Shown piece by piece: positions 17,817-26,278 of a stretch of DNA of 64,000 nucleotides. The DNA comes from an uncultured Collinsella sp. (GTDB lineage: Bacteria > Actinomycetota > Coriobacteriia > Coriobacteriales > Coriobacteriaceae). The notes beneath the pieces are model-generated. The model was not told the origin of the DNA, ran no database searches, and saw nothing but the letters and a program-made list of their open reading frames with translations. Made by a program: the position numbers and the translations under genes. Every line of letters begins with the position of its first letter. Position 1 is the stretch's first letter. The stretch lies in assembly GCA_905208635.1 (NCBI GenBank), contig CAJLPX010000004.1:1-64000 (forward strand), read 5' to 3'.

Positions 17817-18839
17817 TTAGTTCGTTCCGCGGAAACCCTTGCCGACGATCTCGGAGCTGTCGACAATCGTGATAAAGGCACCCGGATCGACTTCGCGCGC
17901 ATAGCGGCGCAGTTGCACGGCCTCGCGACGGCTTAGCACGCTCATGATCACCGTCACGCACTTGCCCGAGAAAGCACCGTAGCCGCGGCTGATAGTCGCC
18001 GTACGGTTGAGATGCTTGACGATAAACTCCTCGACCTTAAGGGGCTCGGAACAAATGACCGTGCAGACTTTGCGCAGGTGAATGCTCTCGATGGCCTTGT
18101 CGACCACAAGCGTCTTGGCAAACAGGCCGAGCACGCAGTACAGACCGACGCGCGGACCGTACAAGAAGGCCGCGATGGTCACGATGCCGATATCGACCAA
18201 CAGCAGCGCGCGGCCAATCTCGAGCGTCGTGCGACGTTTGAGGATCATGGCGAGAATGTCCGTGCCGCCCGTCGAGGCACCAATATCAAAGACGATGGCG
18301 CTGCCGAGCGCCGGCAGAATCACGGCAAAGCACAGGTCGAGCCACATATCGCCCGTCATCGAGACATCGGTCGGAATAAAGAGCTCAAACAGCGAAACAT
18401 AGGCGGACAGCGCAAACGAGGCAAAGACACTCCACAGGATTGCCTTGCGCTCCAAAAAGATAAAGCCCAGAACGACCAGGACCGCATTGATAATCCACAT
18501 AAAGACGCCGACGGGCAGGGTCGGGAACAGCGTGGACAGAATGACCGACACGCCCGAGGTGCCGCCAAAAGCAAAGTGATTAGGGGTTTTAAACGCGACG
18601 ATGGCAAAGGCCGTGAGGATCAGGCCCAAATTGAGCTCGGCAAAAAAGCGCGGAAAGCCCGGCTCCTGGCTGCGCTTGCGACCAGCGCGCTCGCCCCGCT
18701 CGATAACATCGCGATCGACCACGCGTTCCATCGGCACTACGGGAGGACGATGCACCTCCTCGGCAGCACGCGACGCCGCCTCTGCCGCAGCGGCCTCAAT
18801 TGCCCATGCCTTGCTTTCTGTTTCGTGCTCGTCGGCCAT
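17817..18839 (-). CDS. YitT family membrane protein (DUF161/DUF2179)
   Basis: A 340-aa protein: a charged cytoplasmic N-terminus (about 1-65), five to six helices with the family's GGTSGVSVIL and GASTGGTDILAMI loops, and a C-terminal cytosolic DUF2179 domain (from about 255) with TISRGYGAFSGK. Function of YitT proteins is not established; transport is suspected. GAGGGG precedes the start. No operon partner is obvious. Confidence 0.85.
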   Translation of the reverse strand: MADEHETESKAWAIEAAAAEAASRAAEEVHRPPVVPMERVVDRDVIERGERAGRKRSQEPGFPRFFAELNLGLILTAFAIVAFKTPNHFAFGGTSGVSVILSTLFPTLPVGVFMWIINAVLVVLGFIFLERKAILWSVFASFALSAYVSLFELFIPTDVSMTGDMWLDLCFAVILPALGSAIVFDIGASTGGTDILAMILKRRTTLEIGRALLLVDIGIVTIAAFLYGPRVGLYCVLGLFAKTLVVDKAIESIHLRKVCTVICSEPLKVEEFIVKHLNRTATISRGYGAFSGKCVTVIMSVLSRREAVQLRRYAREVDPGAFITIVDSSEIVGKGFRGTN

Positions 18840-18951
18840 TACGGCAACCCCTCGTTAACAATTTGGAAACAATGCGCCCATTAGAGTAACGCGGAACGTG
18901 GGGATTGCAACCCTTAGCTAGACGAGCGGTATGACTATATCGGGAGCGTAC

Positions 18952-18994
18952 AAAAACGGCCGGCCACGCTTTTGCTTGCGCGGTCGGCCGTTTA
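18952..18994 (-). terminator. Intrinsic terminator of the asp23 operon
   Basis: AACGGCCG.CC.GCGC / GCGTGGCCGGCCGTTTTTG hairpin on the minus strand with a trailing T-run, 52 nt beyond the Asp23 stop codon. Confidence 0.8.
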
Positions 18995-19003
18995 ATGTTT
19001 TCG

Positions 19004-19046
19004 CAGATAAAACCTGCCAAAACAAACCTGTCCCTTTTTGGAAGGT
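19004..19046. repeat. REP-like palindrome, family I
   Basis: AGATAAAACCTGCCAAAA...AAACCTGTCCCTTTTTGG..GGT. Same element as at 23862, 61492 and 63705; directly abuts the Asp23 stop codon. Confidence 0.75.
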
Positions 19047-19561
19047 TATTCGTGCTGGCTGGTGCGGTGCTCGTACTCCTCGGGGGTGATGACATCCTCG
19101 ATGCGCAGGTTGACGCCCGCCACCTCAAGGCCAGTCATCGCGGCAAGGCGCTCGGTGACACGTGCCTTAACATCGTCGAAGATCGCGGGCGCATAGGCGC
19201 CGTACTCGATGATGACGGAGATGTTGACGACCACGCGATTATCGTCGGTGACCTCGACCGTCACGCCCTTGGTCAGATTCTCGGCACCAAACTGCTCCTG
19301 CACAAAGTGCATGAGGTTACCCTTCATGCCCAGAACGTGCGGAACCTCGCGGGTGGCCATGGCAACAATCTTCTCGATCACGCCGTTGGAATAGGTCAGC
19401 GAGTCCTCGGACTCATCCGCTTCCTCGTCGTCCTCATCCGTATCGGACTCGGCCTCGACGAGAGCCTCATCCTCGAGCGTCACATCCTCAGCTTCGGCGA
19501 CGACCGCCTCGTTCTCCTCGAGCTCGGTATCGGCTACATCGACCTTCGTATTAAAAGCCAT
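19046..19561 (-). CDS. Asp23/Gls24 family envelope stress protein
   Basis: A 171-aa protein. Residues 1-52 are a strongly acidic, disordered extension (EEADESEDSL); the Asp23 domain follows (GVIEKIVAMATREVPHVLGM and IIEYGAYAPAIFDDVKARV). In Staphylococcus, Asp23 is bound to the membrane by AmaP, whose homologue is encoded two genes upstream. Likely a cell-envelope stress complex at the inner face of the membrane. Third gene of amaP-DUF2273-asp23. Confidence 0.88.
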   Translation of the reverse strand: MAFNTKVDVADTELEENEAVVAEAEDVTLEDEALVEAESDTDEDDEEADESEDSLTYSNGVIEKIVAMATREVPHVLGMKGNLMHFVQEQFGAENLTKGVTVEVTDDNRVVVNISVIIEYGAYAPAIFDDVKARVTERLAAMTGLEVAGVNLRIEDVITPEEYEHRTSQHE

Positions 19562-19605
19562 GGTTCCTCCTTATGCCCGCCGCAGATGCGACAGTCGAAT
19601 ACATA

Positions 19606-19983
19606 TTAGCGGCCGCTAAACAGACGGCCGAAGAAGTTGACGATCCCGTTCTCGCCGTCGCGAATTTGGCCGATCACAGCGCCGATCAGCACGAAGAATG
19701 CAATGACGAGCGTGTCCCACAGGCCCAACGTGAGCACCAACACGGCGAGGATAAAGCCGGCGACGGCGCCGAGCGTGGTGTTGGGATGACGCACAGCATA
19801 GCTCCAGACGGCAGCGCCCGTACCCTTGATGAGACCCATAGCCTCGTCAAAATCCGCGGCTGCCGCGTCTTGTAACTCGGTTGCCTCTGCTTTGGAATCA
19901 ACAGGTTCGCTCGCCGACGTGGCGCTCTGGTCAATCGTCAGGCGCGGCGTACGAGCGGTCTTATCTTGATTGGTATCACTCAC
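19606..19983 (-). CDS. Small membrane protein of the Asp23 operon (DUF2273-like)
   Basis: A 125-aa protein with an acidic, polar N-terminal half and two hydrophobic segments (TLGAVAGFILAVLVLTLGLW and IAFFVLIGAVIG) before a GRLFSGR end. The position between amaP and asp23, and the two-helix form, match the DUF2273 gene of Gram-positive Asp23 loci. I start at GTG 19983 (GGAGG 7 nt upstream); the codon overlaps the amaP stop by 8 nt. An ATG start further upstream in the same frame would lie inside amaP and is rejected. Confidence 0.8.
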   Translation of the reverse strand: MSDTNQDKTARTPRLTIDQSATSASEPVDSKAEATELQDAAAADFDEAMGLIKGTGAAVWSYAVRHPNTTLGAVAGFILAVLVLTLGLWDTLVIAFFVLIGAVIGQIRDGENGIVNFFGRLFSGR

Positions 19984-20521
19984 CGGAAACCTCCACGGTC
20001 TGGACGGTAGTCTTGGACGGCAAAAAACGGATGCGCGTGGTCGTACCCGGCGTGCCGAGCATGGTGTCGCAAGCTTCCTCGATGCGCTGCTGCATCGCGG
20101 TAGCCAGAGATGCCACGTCCTTATCGTCAAGCGCGATAGCCTCGACCTTAAAACGGACGTGCGAATCGTCGGGGCCTTGGACGCGAGCCTCGACATGCTC
20201 GACCATCACGCGGTCGTCGCGCTCGGCAGCAACCCTGGCGCACGAAGAAAGCGCCGCAAGGGTAACCTCGATATTGCGCTCCCCCGCCGGATGCACGCAG
20301 GACGGTTCGCGACGGGCGAACATCAGGCGGAAAAAGCTCAGCAGTACGCCGATCGCCACGACGCCGGCGCACGCCGTCACGACGATGCGCGGCATGGGGT
20401 CGCGCATCAGCAGCATAAAGCGATACGTATACGGCCCCCAAAACTGGCAGACAAGCGTACCCAGTGCCACGATGGTGGCAGCAAGATACACGATCGCTAG
20501 GGCTCGTTTGAGTACGCGCAC
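19976..20521 (-). CDS. amaP: Alkaline-shock membrane anchor protein AmaP
   Basis: A 181-aa protein with two N-terminal membrane helices (ALAIVYLAATIVALGTL and IVVTACAGVVAIGVLLSFF) and a cytosolic alpha/beta domain resembling Asp23, the layout of AmaP, which tethers Asp23 to the membrane. Starts with GTG at 20521 after AAGGGAG. First gene of the three-gene unit; overlaps the following gene by 8 nt. Confidence 0.8.
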   Translation of the reverse strand: MRVLKRALAIVYLAATIVALGTLVCQFWGPYTYRFMLLMRDPMPRIVVTACAGVVAIGVLLSFFRLMFARREPSCVHPAGERNIEVTLAALSSCARVAAERDDRVMVEHVEARVQGPDDSHVRFKVEAIALDDKDVASLATAMQQRIEEACDTMLGTPGTTTRIRFLPSKTTVQTVEVSGE

Positions 20522-20580
20522 GCGGCGCTCCCTTCAAATCTCGGCTCTCGAAATGCAGAACGGTTCGCATCATTATAAAA

Positions 20581-20618
20581 GAGCCGGATCCGGTGCTCTA
20601 CGCACGCGGATCCGGCTC
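20581..20618 (-). terminator. Intrinsic terminator of the yebC-type gene
   Basis: GAGCCGGATCCG/CGGATCCGGCTC perfect 12-bp stem followed on the minus strand by TTTTATAAT, 70 nt after the YebC stop. Confidence 0.85.
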
Positions 20619-20687
20619 ATCTATTCCACGAGGCTTGCATGCTCGCTTCATTATGCCCAGATATGCACGGCTCAATCCGTGCTGGCG

Positions 20688-21494
20688 CTACTCCTCCTCG
20701 AGGGCAGCGATGACCTCGTCGGTCATGTCCATGGTGCTGTAGACGTCCTGGACGTCGTCGAGCTCCTCAAGACGGTCGATGAGGCGCTGGACCTTCTTGG
20801 CGTCGGCACCAGAGACCTCGGTCGGGGTGGTCGGGACCATGGTGGTCTCGGAACCCTTGACCTGGACACCCTGCTCCTCGAGCGCCTTGGAGACAGCCAT
20901 GACCTCGTTGGCAGTAGTCCAGACAATCCACTCCTCGCCGGCATCCTCGTAGTCCTCGCCACCGGCCTCGGCGATGGCCATCATGAACTCATCCTCGTCA
21001 CCGGCAGCACCGTTGGCGATCATGGTCTCCTTCTTGGCGTTCTCGTCCAGGATCTCCTTGGCGACGACGATCTGGCCCTTACGCTCAAACTGGAAGGCGA
21101 CGGAGCCGGAGGTGCCCAGGTTGCCACCAGCGTGGGAGAAGGCGGAACGGACATCAGCGGCGGTACGGTTGCGGTTGTCGGTCAGGCAGTCGACGTAGAC
21201 GGCGACACCGGCGGGACCGTAGCCCTCGTACACGATGTTCTCGTAGACGGCGGCATCGGCACCCGAACCAAAAGCCTTGTCGATAGCGGACTTGATCTTG
21301 TCCTTAGGCATGGACTGAGCCTTGGCCTTGGCAACGGCAGCGGCGAGGCTGGCGTTGTTCTCGGGCAGCGGGTCACCGCCGAGACGGGCAGCAACGGTGA
21401 TGTTGCGGCTGAGCTTGGAGAAGAGGGCGGAACGCTTGGCGTCCTGCGCGCCCTTACGATGCTTGGTTGTGGCCCACTTAGAGTGTCCGGACAT
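20688..21494 (-). CDS. YebC/PmpR (TACO1-like) family protein
   Basis: A 268-aa protein starting MSGHSKWATTKHRKGAQDAK, diagnostic for the YebC family. These proteins were long called transcriptional regulators; more recent work on the family supports a role in translation of proline-rich stretches. Three-domain length is normal. The bacterium does have a Pro-rich protein in this window (16350-17666), which may be a client, but that is speculation. Single gene with its own terminator. Confidence 0.93.
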   Translation of the reverse strand: MSGHSKWATTKHRKGAQDAKRSALFSKLSRNITVAARLGGDPLPENNASLAAAVAKAKAQSMPKDKIKSAIDKAFGSGADAAVYENIVYEGYGPAGVAVYVDCLTDNRNRTAADVRSAFSHAGGNLGTSGSVAFQFERKGQIVVAKEILDENAKKETMIANGAAGDEDEFMMAIAEAGGEDYEDAGEEWIVWTTANEVMAVSKALEEQGVQVKGSETTMVPTTPTEVSGADAKKVQRLIDRLEELDDVQDVYSTMDMTDEVIAALEEE

Positions 21495-21613
21495 ACGTGT
21501 CTCCTATCGGTTTCGACCTAAAGCCCAGCGCAGATGCTCGGGCAATATAAACAAACGTCGTTATGATATACCTACTGGCCTGCGAGATAAACCCCAAAAT
21601 GAAGGCGTCGTGA

Positions 21614-21660
21614 TGATGTCCCCTTTGGTGCAAAGAAACCTGACCCCAATGCACCAAGTT
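21614..21660. repeat. Palindromic intergenic element (TTGGTGCA type)
   Basis: CTTTGGTGCA (from 21621) and TGCACCAAG (to 21659) flank a GAAACCTGACCCC centre. It touches the stop codon of the minus gene at 21659, like the other palindromes in the window. Confidence 0.5.
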
Positions 21661-23842
21661 AGGACCAGAGGAAGTCGCTGCGGGTGACGGTGGCGCCGAT
21701 GGCGAAGGGCATGCAGGCGATGACCGGATACAGGTAGCGCATGTAGGTCGAGCCGTTGCACGGACCAATCAGGCACACGGCGAGCACGCCCAACAGCGGC
21801 ACCCAGATCGCCAGCGCACGCCATGAATGACGACGTAGCAGATAGACCACCACGGCGATCATGATCCACACATAGGTGGCCGAGCTCATGGTGAGCGAGA
21901 TAAACGGGATGCGCTGCACCGCCACGCGATACAGGTTGATCAGGTGGTCGCACCAGCGCACAATCTTGCTATCGACCGGATGGAAGTCAAAGTACTTGAG
22001 ATTATCGGGGCGTGCCATAATCTCGGCACTGCGCGCCGTGCTGTAGACCCAGGCATCGCGCGCGCTCGGATAAAAGTAGCCGTAATAGTTATTGATGAGC
22101 GCCGAGATATAGCACTCGGGATCCTTTTTGAACATCTGGGCCCACACCTCAAAATAGGCCTTGATGTCCTCCTGCGAGGCGTATTCGTTAAAGCAATTTT
22201 TGACGGCATCCGACTTATCCGGGTTGTAGCGGCGGCCCAGATTCTCGTACTTGAGCACACGGTCGATCGCGGCACGCTCTTCGTCGTTCACCAAGCCGTC
22301 GCAAGGAGCCTCCACGATGGTGCCGTCCTCCTTAACCGTGGGGTTGACGCCCGAGTTGAGGCCGTCGTGCTTTTGGACGAAACGAGCGGTCTGCTGAAAC
22401 GGAATCGAGAGGATTTCGCGCTTGGAGCCGGGCGTAATGTCGTGCGCCGGCATAAAGACCTTGGTGAAGTACATATTAGAGGCAAGGCAGAGTGCAAGCA
22501 CCGCGAGAACTCCCACCCAGCGGAAACGCGGCGTGGCGCATGAGACCGCGGTGCCCGTCTGCTTAGCCGCACGACAAGCGACATGTACATCCCATGCGCA
22601 AAACGCCGCCGCAATCACGCAGGCCGCCAGGGGAAACACCAGGCCTCCATTGCGCAAAAACGTGGAACCCATGGCAGCCAGCGCAAACAACAGCCAGTCG
22701 TGGCGCGCAAAGAGCACGGGGGCTTTCTCGCCCGCACGCTCGGCATTGGCATCACGACGGGACAAGCCACATGCCACGAGCTTGACGGTCTGTACCAGCA
22801 GCACCAAAAACGCGTCGGCAAAGAGCACGTCTTTGGTGAGCAACGCCGCGTAGTTAGAGAACATCGGCATAAACGCAAAGAACAGCAGGATCGCACCGCG
22901 AACCGGCAGGCTCACGCCCAGTTTGCGCAGCGACGAAATGGAATAGGCCATGCAGGCAGCCGTGATGACAAATTGAGCGCAGGTATAGATGATGAGGCCC
23001 GCGTTAGCGCTGTTGAACAGCGAAAGCCCCAGTTGAACGCACGAGCCGATAATGGCCGTGTGCACTACGGGATGATGCCCGTTGAGCAGCACGTTGGGGT
23101 TGAGTAGGCGCAGGTAGTCGCTCGTGCCGTTGGGATAGTTGAACCACTGGCGAATCTGCGCACCCGTATCTCCCATAAAAAGGCCGGGCAGCGAAGCGAT
23201 GAGCGTGGGCGCCCAGGCGATCATAAGCACCAGGAAGGGCCCGGCAAAGGGATGGACCGAGAGCACGGCGTGAGCCACACGCCATATGCGGCCAAAGTGC
23301 GCCTCGGAAAACGGGATGCGCCGAGAGCTCAGCCAATCTAGACACTCAAAAGCCAGATAGAAGGCCACGATCGCCAGGAGCATCCAGCCCGCGCCGCCAA
23401 TCCAGGCGCAGATGATGCGGGCCTTGTCGCCAAGAACAATCTCGGCCGAGTCGGTGAGGTCGTAGCTGCGGCCGAACACCATGCAGATGGCGAAAAACAG
23501 CGACGGCAGAATAATCGATGGGCGCCAGGTGTCGCCACGGCCAAAGAACACGTAGCGAAACGGCAGCGTGAGCAGGCAGGCAAGCGCAAGCAACATGACC
23601 GCGTCGGTATGGCCGGCAAACGAGAGGAGCACCTCGTAGCACACGTACAGCATGCCCGAGGCTTTGGGGTCAATCGCCAAGACTGCGTTGCTCGACACCG
23701 GGGCGGGATCGATGGAAAACGCCGTGGTCGCCAACAGCGCGAGCAGAAATGCGATGAGCGTCTGCTTGGCGGGGTAGCGCTTAAACCAGACGATGCGGGC
23801 AGCGTCGCGCGCAGCCGTTGTGGAGAGATCGGAATCCTTCAC
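21659..23842 (-). CDS. Large polytopic membrane protein (DUF6020-like, glycosyltransferase-C type)
   Basis: A 727-aa protein with about 12 or more hydrophobic segments and a C-terminal soluble stretch (about 480-620) before the last helices. The early periplasmic-type loop FMGDTGAQIRQWFN and LNGHHPVVHTAIIG recall the acidic/His loops of GT-C lipid-linked-sugar transferases and the DUF6020 family found in Actinobacteria and Coriobacteria. I infer an envelope-polysaccharide role; the sugar is unknown. Bracketed by palindromic repeats on both sides. Confidence 0.7.
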   Translation of the reverse strand: MKDSDLSTTAARDAARIVWFKRYPAKQTLIAFLLALLATTAFSIDPAPVSSNAVLAIDPKASGMLYVCYEVLLSFAGHTDAVMLLALACLLTLPFRYVFFGRGDTWRPSIILPSLFFAICMVFGRSYDLTDSAEIVLGDKARIICAWIGGAGWMLLAIVAFYLAFECLDWLSSRRIPFSEAHFGRIWRVAHAVLSVHPFAGPFLVLMIAWAPTLIASLPGLFMGDTGAQIRQWFNYPNGTSDYLRLLNPNVLLNGHHPVVHTAIIGSCVQLGLSLFNSANAGLIIYTCAQFVITAACMAYSISSLRKLGVSLPVRGAILLFFAFMPMFSNYAALLTKDVLFADAFLVLLVQTVKLVACGLSRRDANAERAGEKAPVLFARHDWLLFALAAMGSTFLRNGGLVFPLAACVIAAAFCAWDVHVACRAAKQTGTAVSCATPRFRWVGVLAVLALCLASNMYFTKVFMPAHDITPGSKREILSIPFQQTARFVQKHDGLNSGVNPTVKEDGTIVEAPCDGLVNDEERAAIDRVLKYENLGRRYNPDKSDAVKNCFNEYASQEDIKAYFEVWAQMFKKDPECYISALINNYYGYFYPSARDAWVYSTARSAEIMARPDNLKYFDFHPVDSKIVRWCDHLINLYRVAVQRIPFISLTMSSATYVWIMIAVVVYLLRRHSWRALAIWVPLLGVLAVCLIGPCNGSTYMRYLYPVIACMPFAIGATVTRSDFLWS

Positions 23843-23861
23843 AGTCCGAAAGCCTTTCTAG

Positions 23862-23900
23862 AAACCTGCCAAAAAGGGACAGGTTTATTTTGGCAGGTTT
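23862..23900. repeat. REP-like palindrome, family I (reverse orientation)
   Basis: 13-bp perfect arms AAACCTGCCAAAA (23862-23874) and complement (23888-23900) around AGGGACAGGTTTA. Lies 19 bp upstream of the DUF6020-like start, so it is in a leader, not at a gene end. Confidence 0.8.
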
Positions 23901-23941
23901 TATCTGGGGAAACGTTACGGTTCTGTCATCGTTGCCCAGCG

Positions 23942-23978
23942 AACCACCACAAAGGTGCCTGTCCCCTTTGTGGTGGTT
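23942..23978. repeat. REP-like palindrome, family II
   Basis: AACCACCACAAAGG and CCTTTGTGGTGGTT arms (14 bp, near perfect) around TGCCTGTCCC. Overlaps the last codon region of lgt (stop 23977-23979), 42 bp from the family I element. Confidence 0.8.
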
Positions 23979-24798
23979 AGGCGTCCAGGTAGACGCGCTG
24001 GGGCTGGTTGCGGCGACGAGCAAAGATGATGAGCGCCAGGCCCGCGATTACGAGCGGAAGGCTCAGCAGCTGACCCATGGTGATGACGCCGCCCAGCAGA
24101 TAGCCCAGCTGTGCATCGGGCACACGCACAAACTCAATGAGGAAGCGGACGATGCCGTAACCCATCACAAACACGCCCATAAACGTGCCTTGGGGCAGTA
24201 GCGGCTTTTTGCGGCTGAGCACCTGCAGAATGCAAAAAAGCACAATGCCCTCAAGAAATGCCTCGTAGAGTTGGGAGGGATGACGCGGCATCTCGCCCGC
24301 AGTCCCGCCAAAGACCACGCCCCATGGCAGATCGGTCGGCTTGCCCCACAGCTCACCGTTGACAAAGTTGGCACAACGGCCCAGGCACAGGGCCAGCGGC
24401 GCGCCGATGACGGCAAGGTCTGCCAAAGTCCATGCGTCGAGCTTATACATGCGGCACACGATGATGCCGCCGATAATGCCGCCCACCAAGCCGCCATGGA
24501 AGCTCATGCCGCCCTCGTTGGTGGCAAAGATCTCGAGCGGGTGCGCCCAGTAGTAGCCATCACCGTAAAAGACAACGTAGAACAGGCGCGCACCGATAAT
24601 GAGGCCAAAGACCACGCCGACCACGACACTCGTCAGGTCGTCAATCGTGATGTTAAAGCCCCAGCGACGCTGCGTGCGGTACATGACGACCGCCGTGAGC
24701 AGAGCGCCGACCACGTAGGCCAGGCCGTACCAGTAGATGGTGATGGGGCCCGCCGAAATCGCGACAGGATCAAGCATATGGTAGAAGTCGTTGAGCAT
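23977..24798 (-). CDS. lgt: Prolipoprotein diacylglyceryl transferase
   Basis: Inner-membrane enzyme that moves diacylglycerol from phosphatidylglycerol to the lipobox cysteine of prolipoproteins. The 273-aa protein has about seven helices, the Lgt signature GRCANFVNGELWG (about 145-157), GGMSFHGGL and EMPRHPSQLYEA. I start at 24798 (MLNDFYHM) with GGAGGGTCGAC upstream instead of 24870. It would process the lipoprotein encoded at 48141. Confidence 0.95.
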   Translation of the reverse strand: MLNDFYHMLDPVAISAGPITIYWYGLAYVVGALLTAVVMYRTQRRWGFNITIDDLTSVVVGVVFGLIIGARLFYVVFYGDGYYWAHPLEIFATNEGGMSFHGGLVGGIIGGIIVCRMYKLDAWTLADLAVIGAPLALCLGRCANFVNGELWGKPTDLPWGVVFGGTAGEMPRHPSQLYEAFLEGIVLFCILQVLSRKKPLLPQGTFMGVFVMGYGIVRFLIEFVRVPDAQLGYLLGGVITMGQLLSLPLVIAGLALIIFARRRNQPQRVYLDA

Positions 24799-24822
24799 GT
24801 CGACCCTCCTACTCCCTACATA

Positions 24823-24862
24823 CAAATGCGGCCGCGGGCCTTGCGCTCGCAGCCGCATATTT
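24823..24862 (-). terminator. Intrinsic terminator between the NifU-type gene and lgt
   Basis: AAATGCGGC.../GCCGCATATTT hairpin with additional inner GC pairing and A/T-rich flanks on both sides; placed 46 nt after the NifU-type stop. Confidence 0.6.
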
Positions 24863-24907
24863 GAGCGCAACGTCTATGCGAAGTATGCCGTCCGCAGCTT
24901 TCGCATC

Positions 24908-25186
24908 TTAGAACGGCGCGTACTCGTCGTACAGGTCGTCGGTCTCGCCAGAGGCATTGACCTGCTCAACGCGGGTAACGCCGGGCACATGCTCCTTGAG
25001 GATACGCTCGATACCCATGGACAGGGTCAGTGCGCTCATAGGGCAGCCGGCGCAGGCGCCCTGCAGCTCCAGCTTGACGACGCCCTCGTCGTCGACGCCC
25101 ACATACTCCATATCGCCGCCGTCGGTCTGCAGGTTGGGGCGAATCTCTTCAAGAACCTTCTTAAGCAGCTCTTCGTTAACAGCCAC
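24908..25186 (-). CDS. NifU C-terminal domain iron-sulfur scaffold protein
   Basis: A 92-aa Nfu-type protein. The CXXC in GACAGCPMSALTL (about 57-69) binds a shared [4Fe-4S] cluster across a dimer. VLEEIRPNLQTDGGDMEYV is the conserved N-terminal region. Likely delivers clusters to target enzymes such as the [4Fe-4S] activase and radical SAM protein also found in the window. AAAGGAG precedes the start. Confidence 0.9.
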   Translation of the reverse strand: MAVNEELLKKVLEEIRPNLQTDGGDMEYVGVDDEGVVKLELQGACAGCPMSALTLSMGIERILKEHVPGVTRVEQVNASGETDDLYDEYAPF

Positions 25187-25356
25187 AGGGGCTCCTTTCT
25201 CACAATAACGCGGGCACGCCCGCGGACAGAAGCTATGTTACTACAGCCATGTACCCGCTCACGAGCCGTCCATGCGCGCAGACGCGACTTTCACGAGTAG
25301 TCAATTTGGGACGGGGCTCTTTTAGCTGTTTTGCCGCCAGCTGCCGTTGCCACGCG

Positions 25357-25881
25357 CTACTGCTGAGCCTGCCCCTCGGTGCCGATGTGAACATCGACGA
25401 TAACCTGACGGTAGCTGATGCCACAGGAGTCGAGGATGCGGCGGCTGATGCGCCCATCATCGGTGTCGGCGTACTTATTGTCCAGGTAGACAACCTCGCC
25501 CACGCCCACCTGCGCCAAAATCTTGGCGCAGTCGTGGCACGGGAACAGCGTGACGTAGACCGTGGAACCCTCGAGGTCCTTGAGCGAGCCACGGTAGTTG
25601 AGCACGGCGTTGGCCTCGGCATGGACCACGTAGTTGTGCTTGTCCTGCAGCGGGTCGTCGCTCGTACCCCACGGGAAAAAGTCGTCGTTGAGCGCCGAGG
25701 GCGTACCGTTGTAGCCCACCGAAAGGATGCGGTGGTTGGTGCTGGCGATGCACGCACCCACCTGCGTGTTGGGATCCTTGCTGCGGCGCTGCGCGGCGAT
25801 GGCCACGCTCATAAAGAACTCGTCCCAGCTAATGACGTCCAGGCGCTTGCCGGAAGCGATCTTATGCTGAGTGCCCGACAT
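25357..25881 (-). CDS. dCMP deaminase family protein
   Basis: A 174-aa zinc-dependent cytidine deaminase fold protein. HAEANAVLN supplies the first zinc ligand and catalytic Glu; PCHDCAKIL the two Cys ligands. Length and the early DVISWDEFFMSVA region match bacterial dCMP deaminases/ComE-like enzymes, which make dUMP for thymidylate synthesis. The gap to the next gene (25187-25356) holds a CGCGGGC/GCCCGCG hairpin and a TTTGGGACGGGG motif. Confidence 0.9.
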   Translation of the reverse strand: MSGTQHKIASGKRLDVISWDEFFMSVAIAAQRRSKDPNTQVGACIASTNHRILSVGYNGTPSALNDDFFPWGTSDDPLQDKHNYVVHAEANAVLNYRGSLKDLEGSTVYVTLFPCHDCAKILAQVGVGEVVYLDNKYADTDDGRISRRILDSCGISYRQVIVDVHIGTEGQAQQ

Positions 25882-25985
25882 ATGCGTACCTCCCCAGTCG
25901 ATGTGATGCCCCGCTCGATGCTATATAGGAGATTTCGCTCCATTGTAGCAGGCAGATATCAATCATTCGGCTTTTAAATGACTTG

Positions 25986-26213
25986 CTAATTCGAGTCTAA
26001 TAGACTTTTCAAGTCGATGTCCAATGCATCGGCAAGTTTTATCAATGTACCAATTGTCGGATTAGCATTGCCCGTTTCGATTGAATGAACATGCGCATAG
26101 TCAATTCCGGTCATATAGCCAAGTTTTCGCAACGACAGCCCTTGGGTCGTTCTCAGCTTTTTTAAATTATGACCTACGAGCACTCTATATCCCGCATTTT
26201 GGCTGTTATCCAT
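25986..26213 (-). CDS. XRE-family helix-turn-helix regulator of an AT-rich island
   Basis: A 75-aa protein that is essentially one HTH_3 domain: NLKKLRTTQGLSLRKLGYMT forms helices 1-3 and DYAHVHSIETGNANPTIGTL the recognition region. Clearly lower GC than the neighbours. It is divergent from the membrane protein at 26279 with only 65 bp between starts, so it very probably controls that promoter. Confidence 0.88.
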   Translation of the reverse strand: MDNSQNAGYRVLVGHNLKKLRTTQGLSLRKLGYMTGIDYAHVHSIETGNANPTIGTLIKLADALDIDLKSLLDSN

Positions 26214-26278
26214 GCTAGAGAGCGTACGTGATATAGTAATGCTACTGTTGGGATATATTACAACAAGGAAGGTCAGAT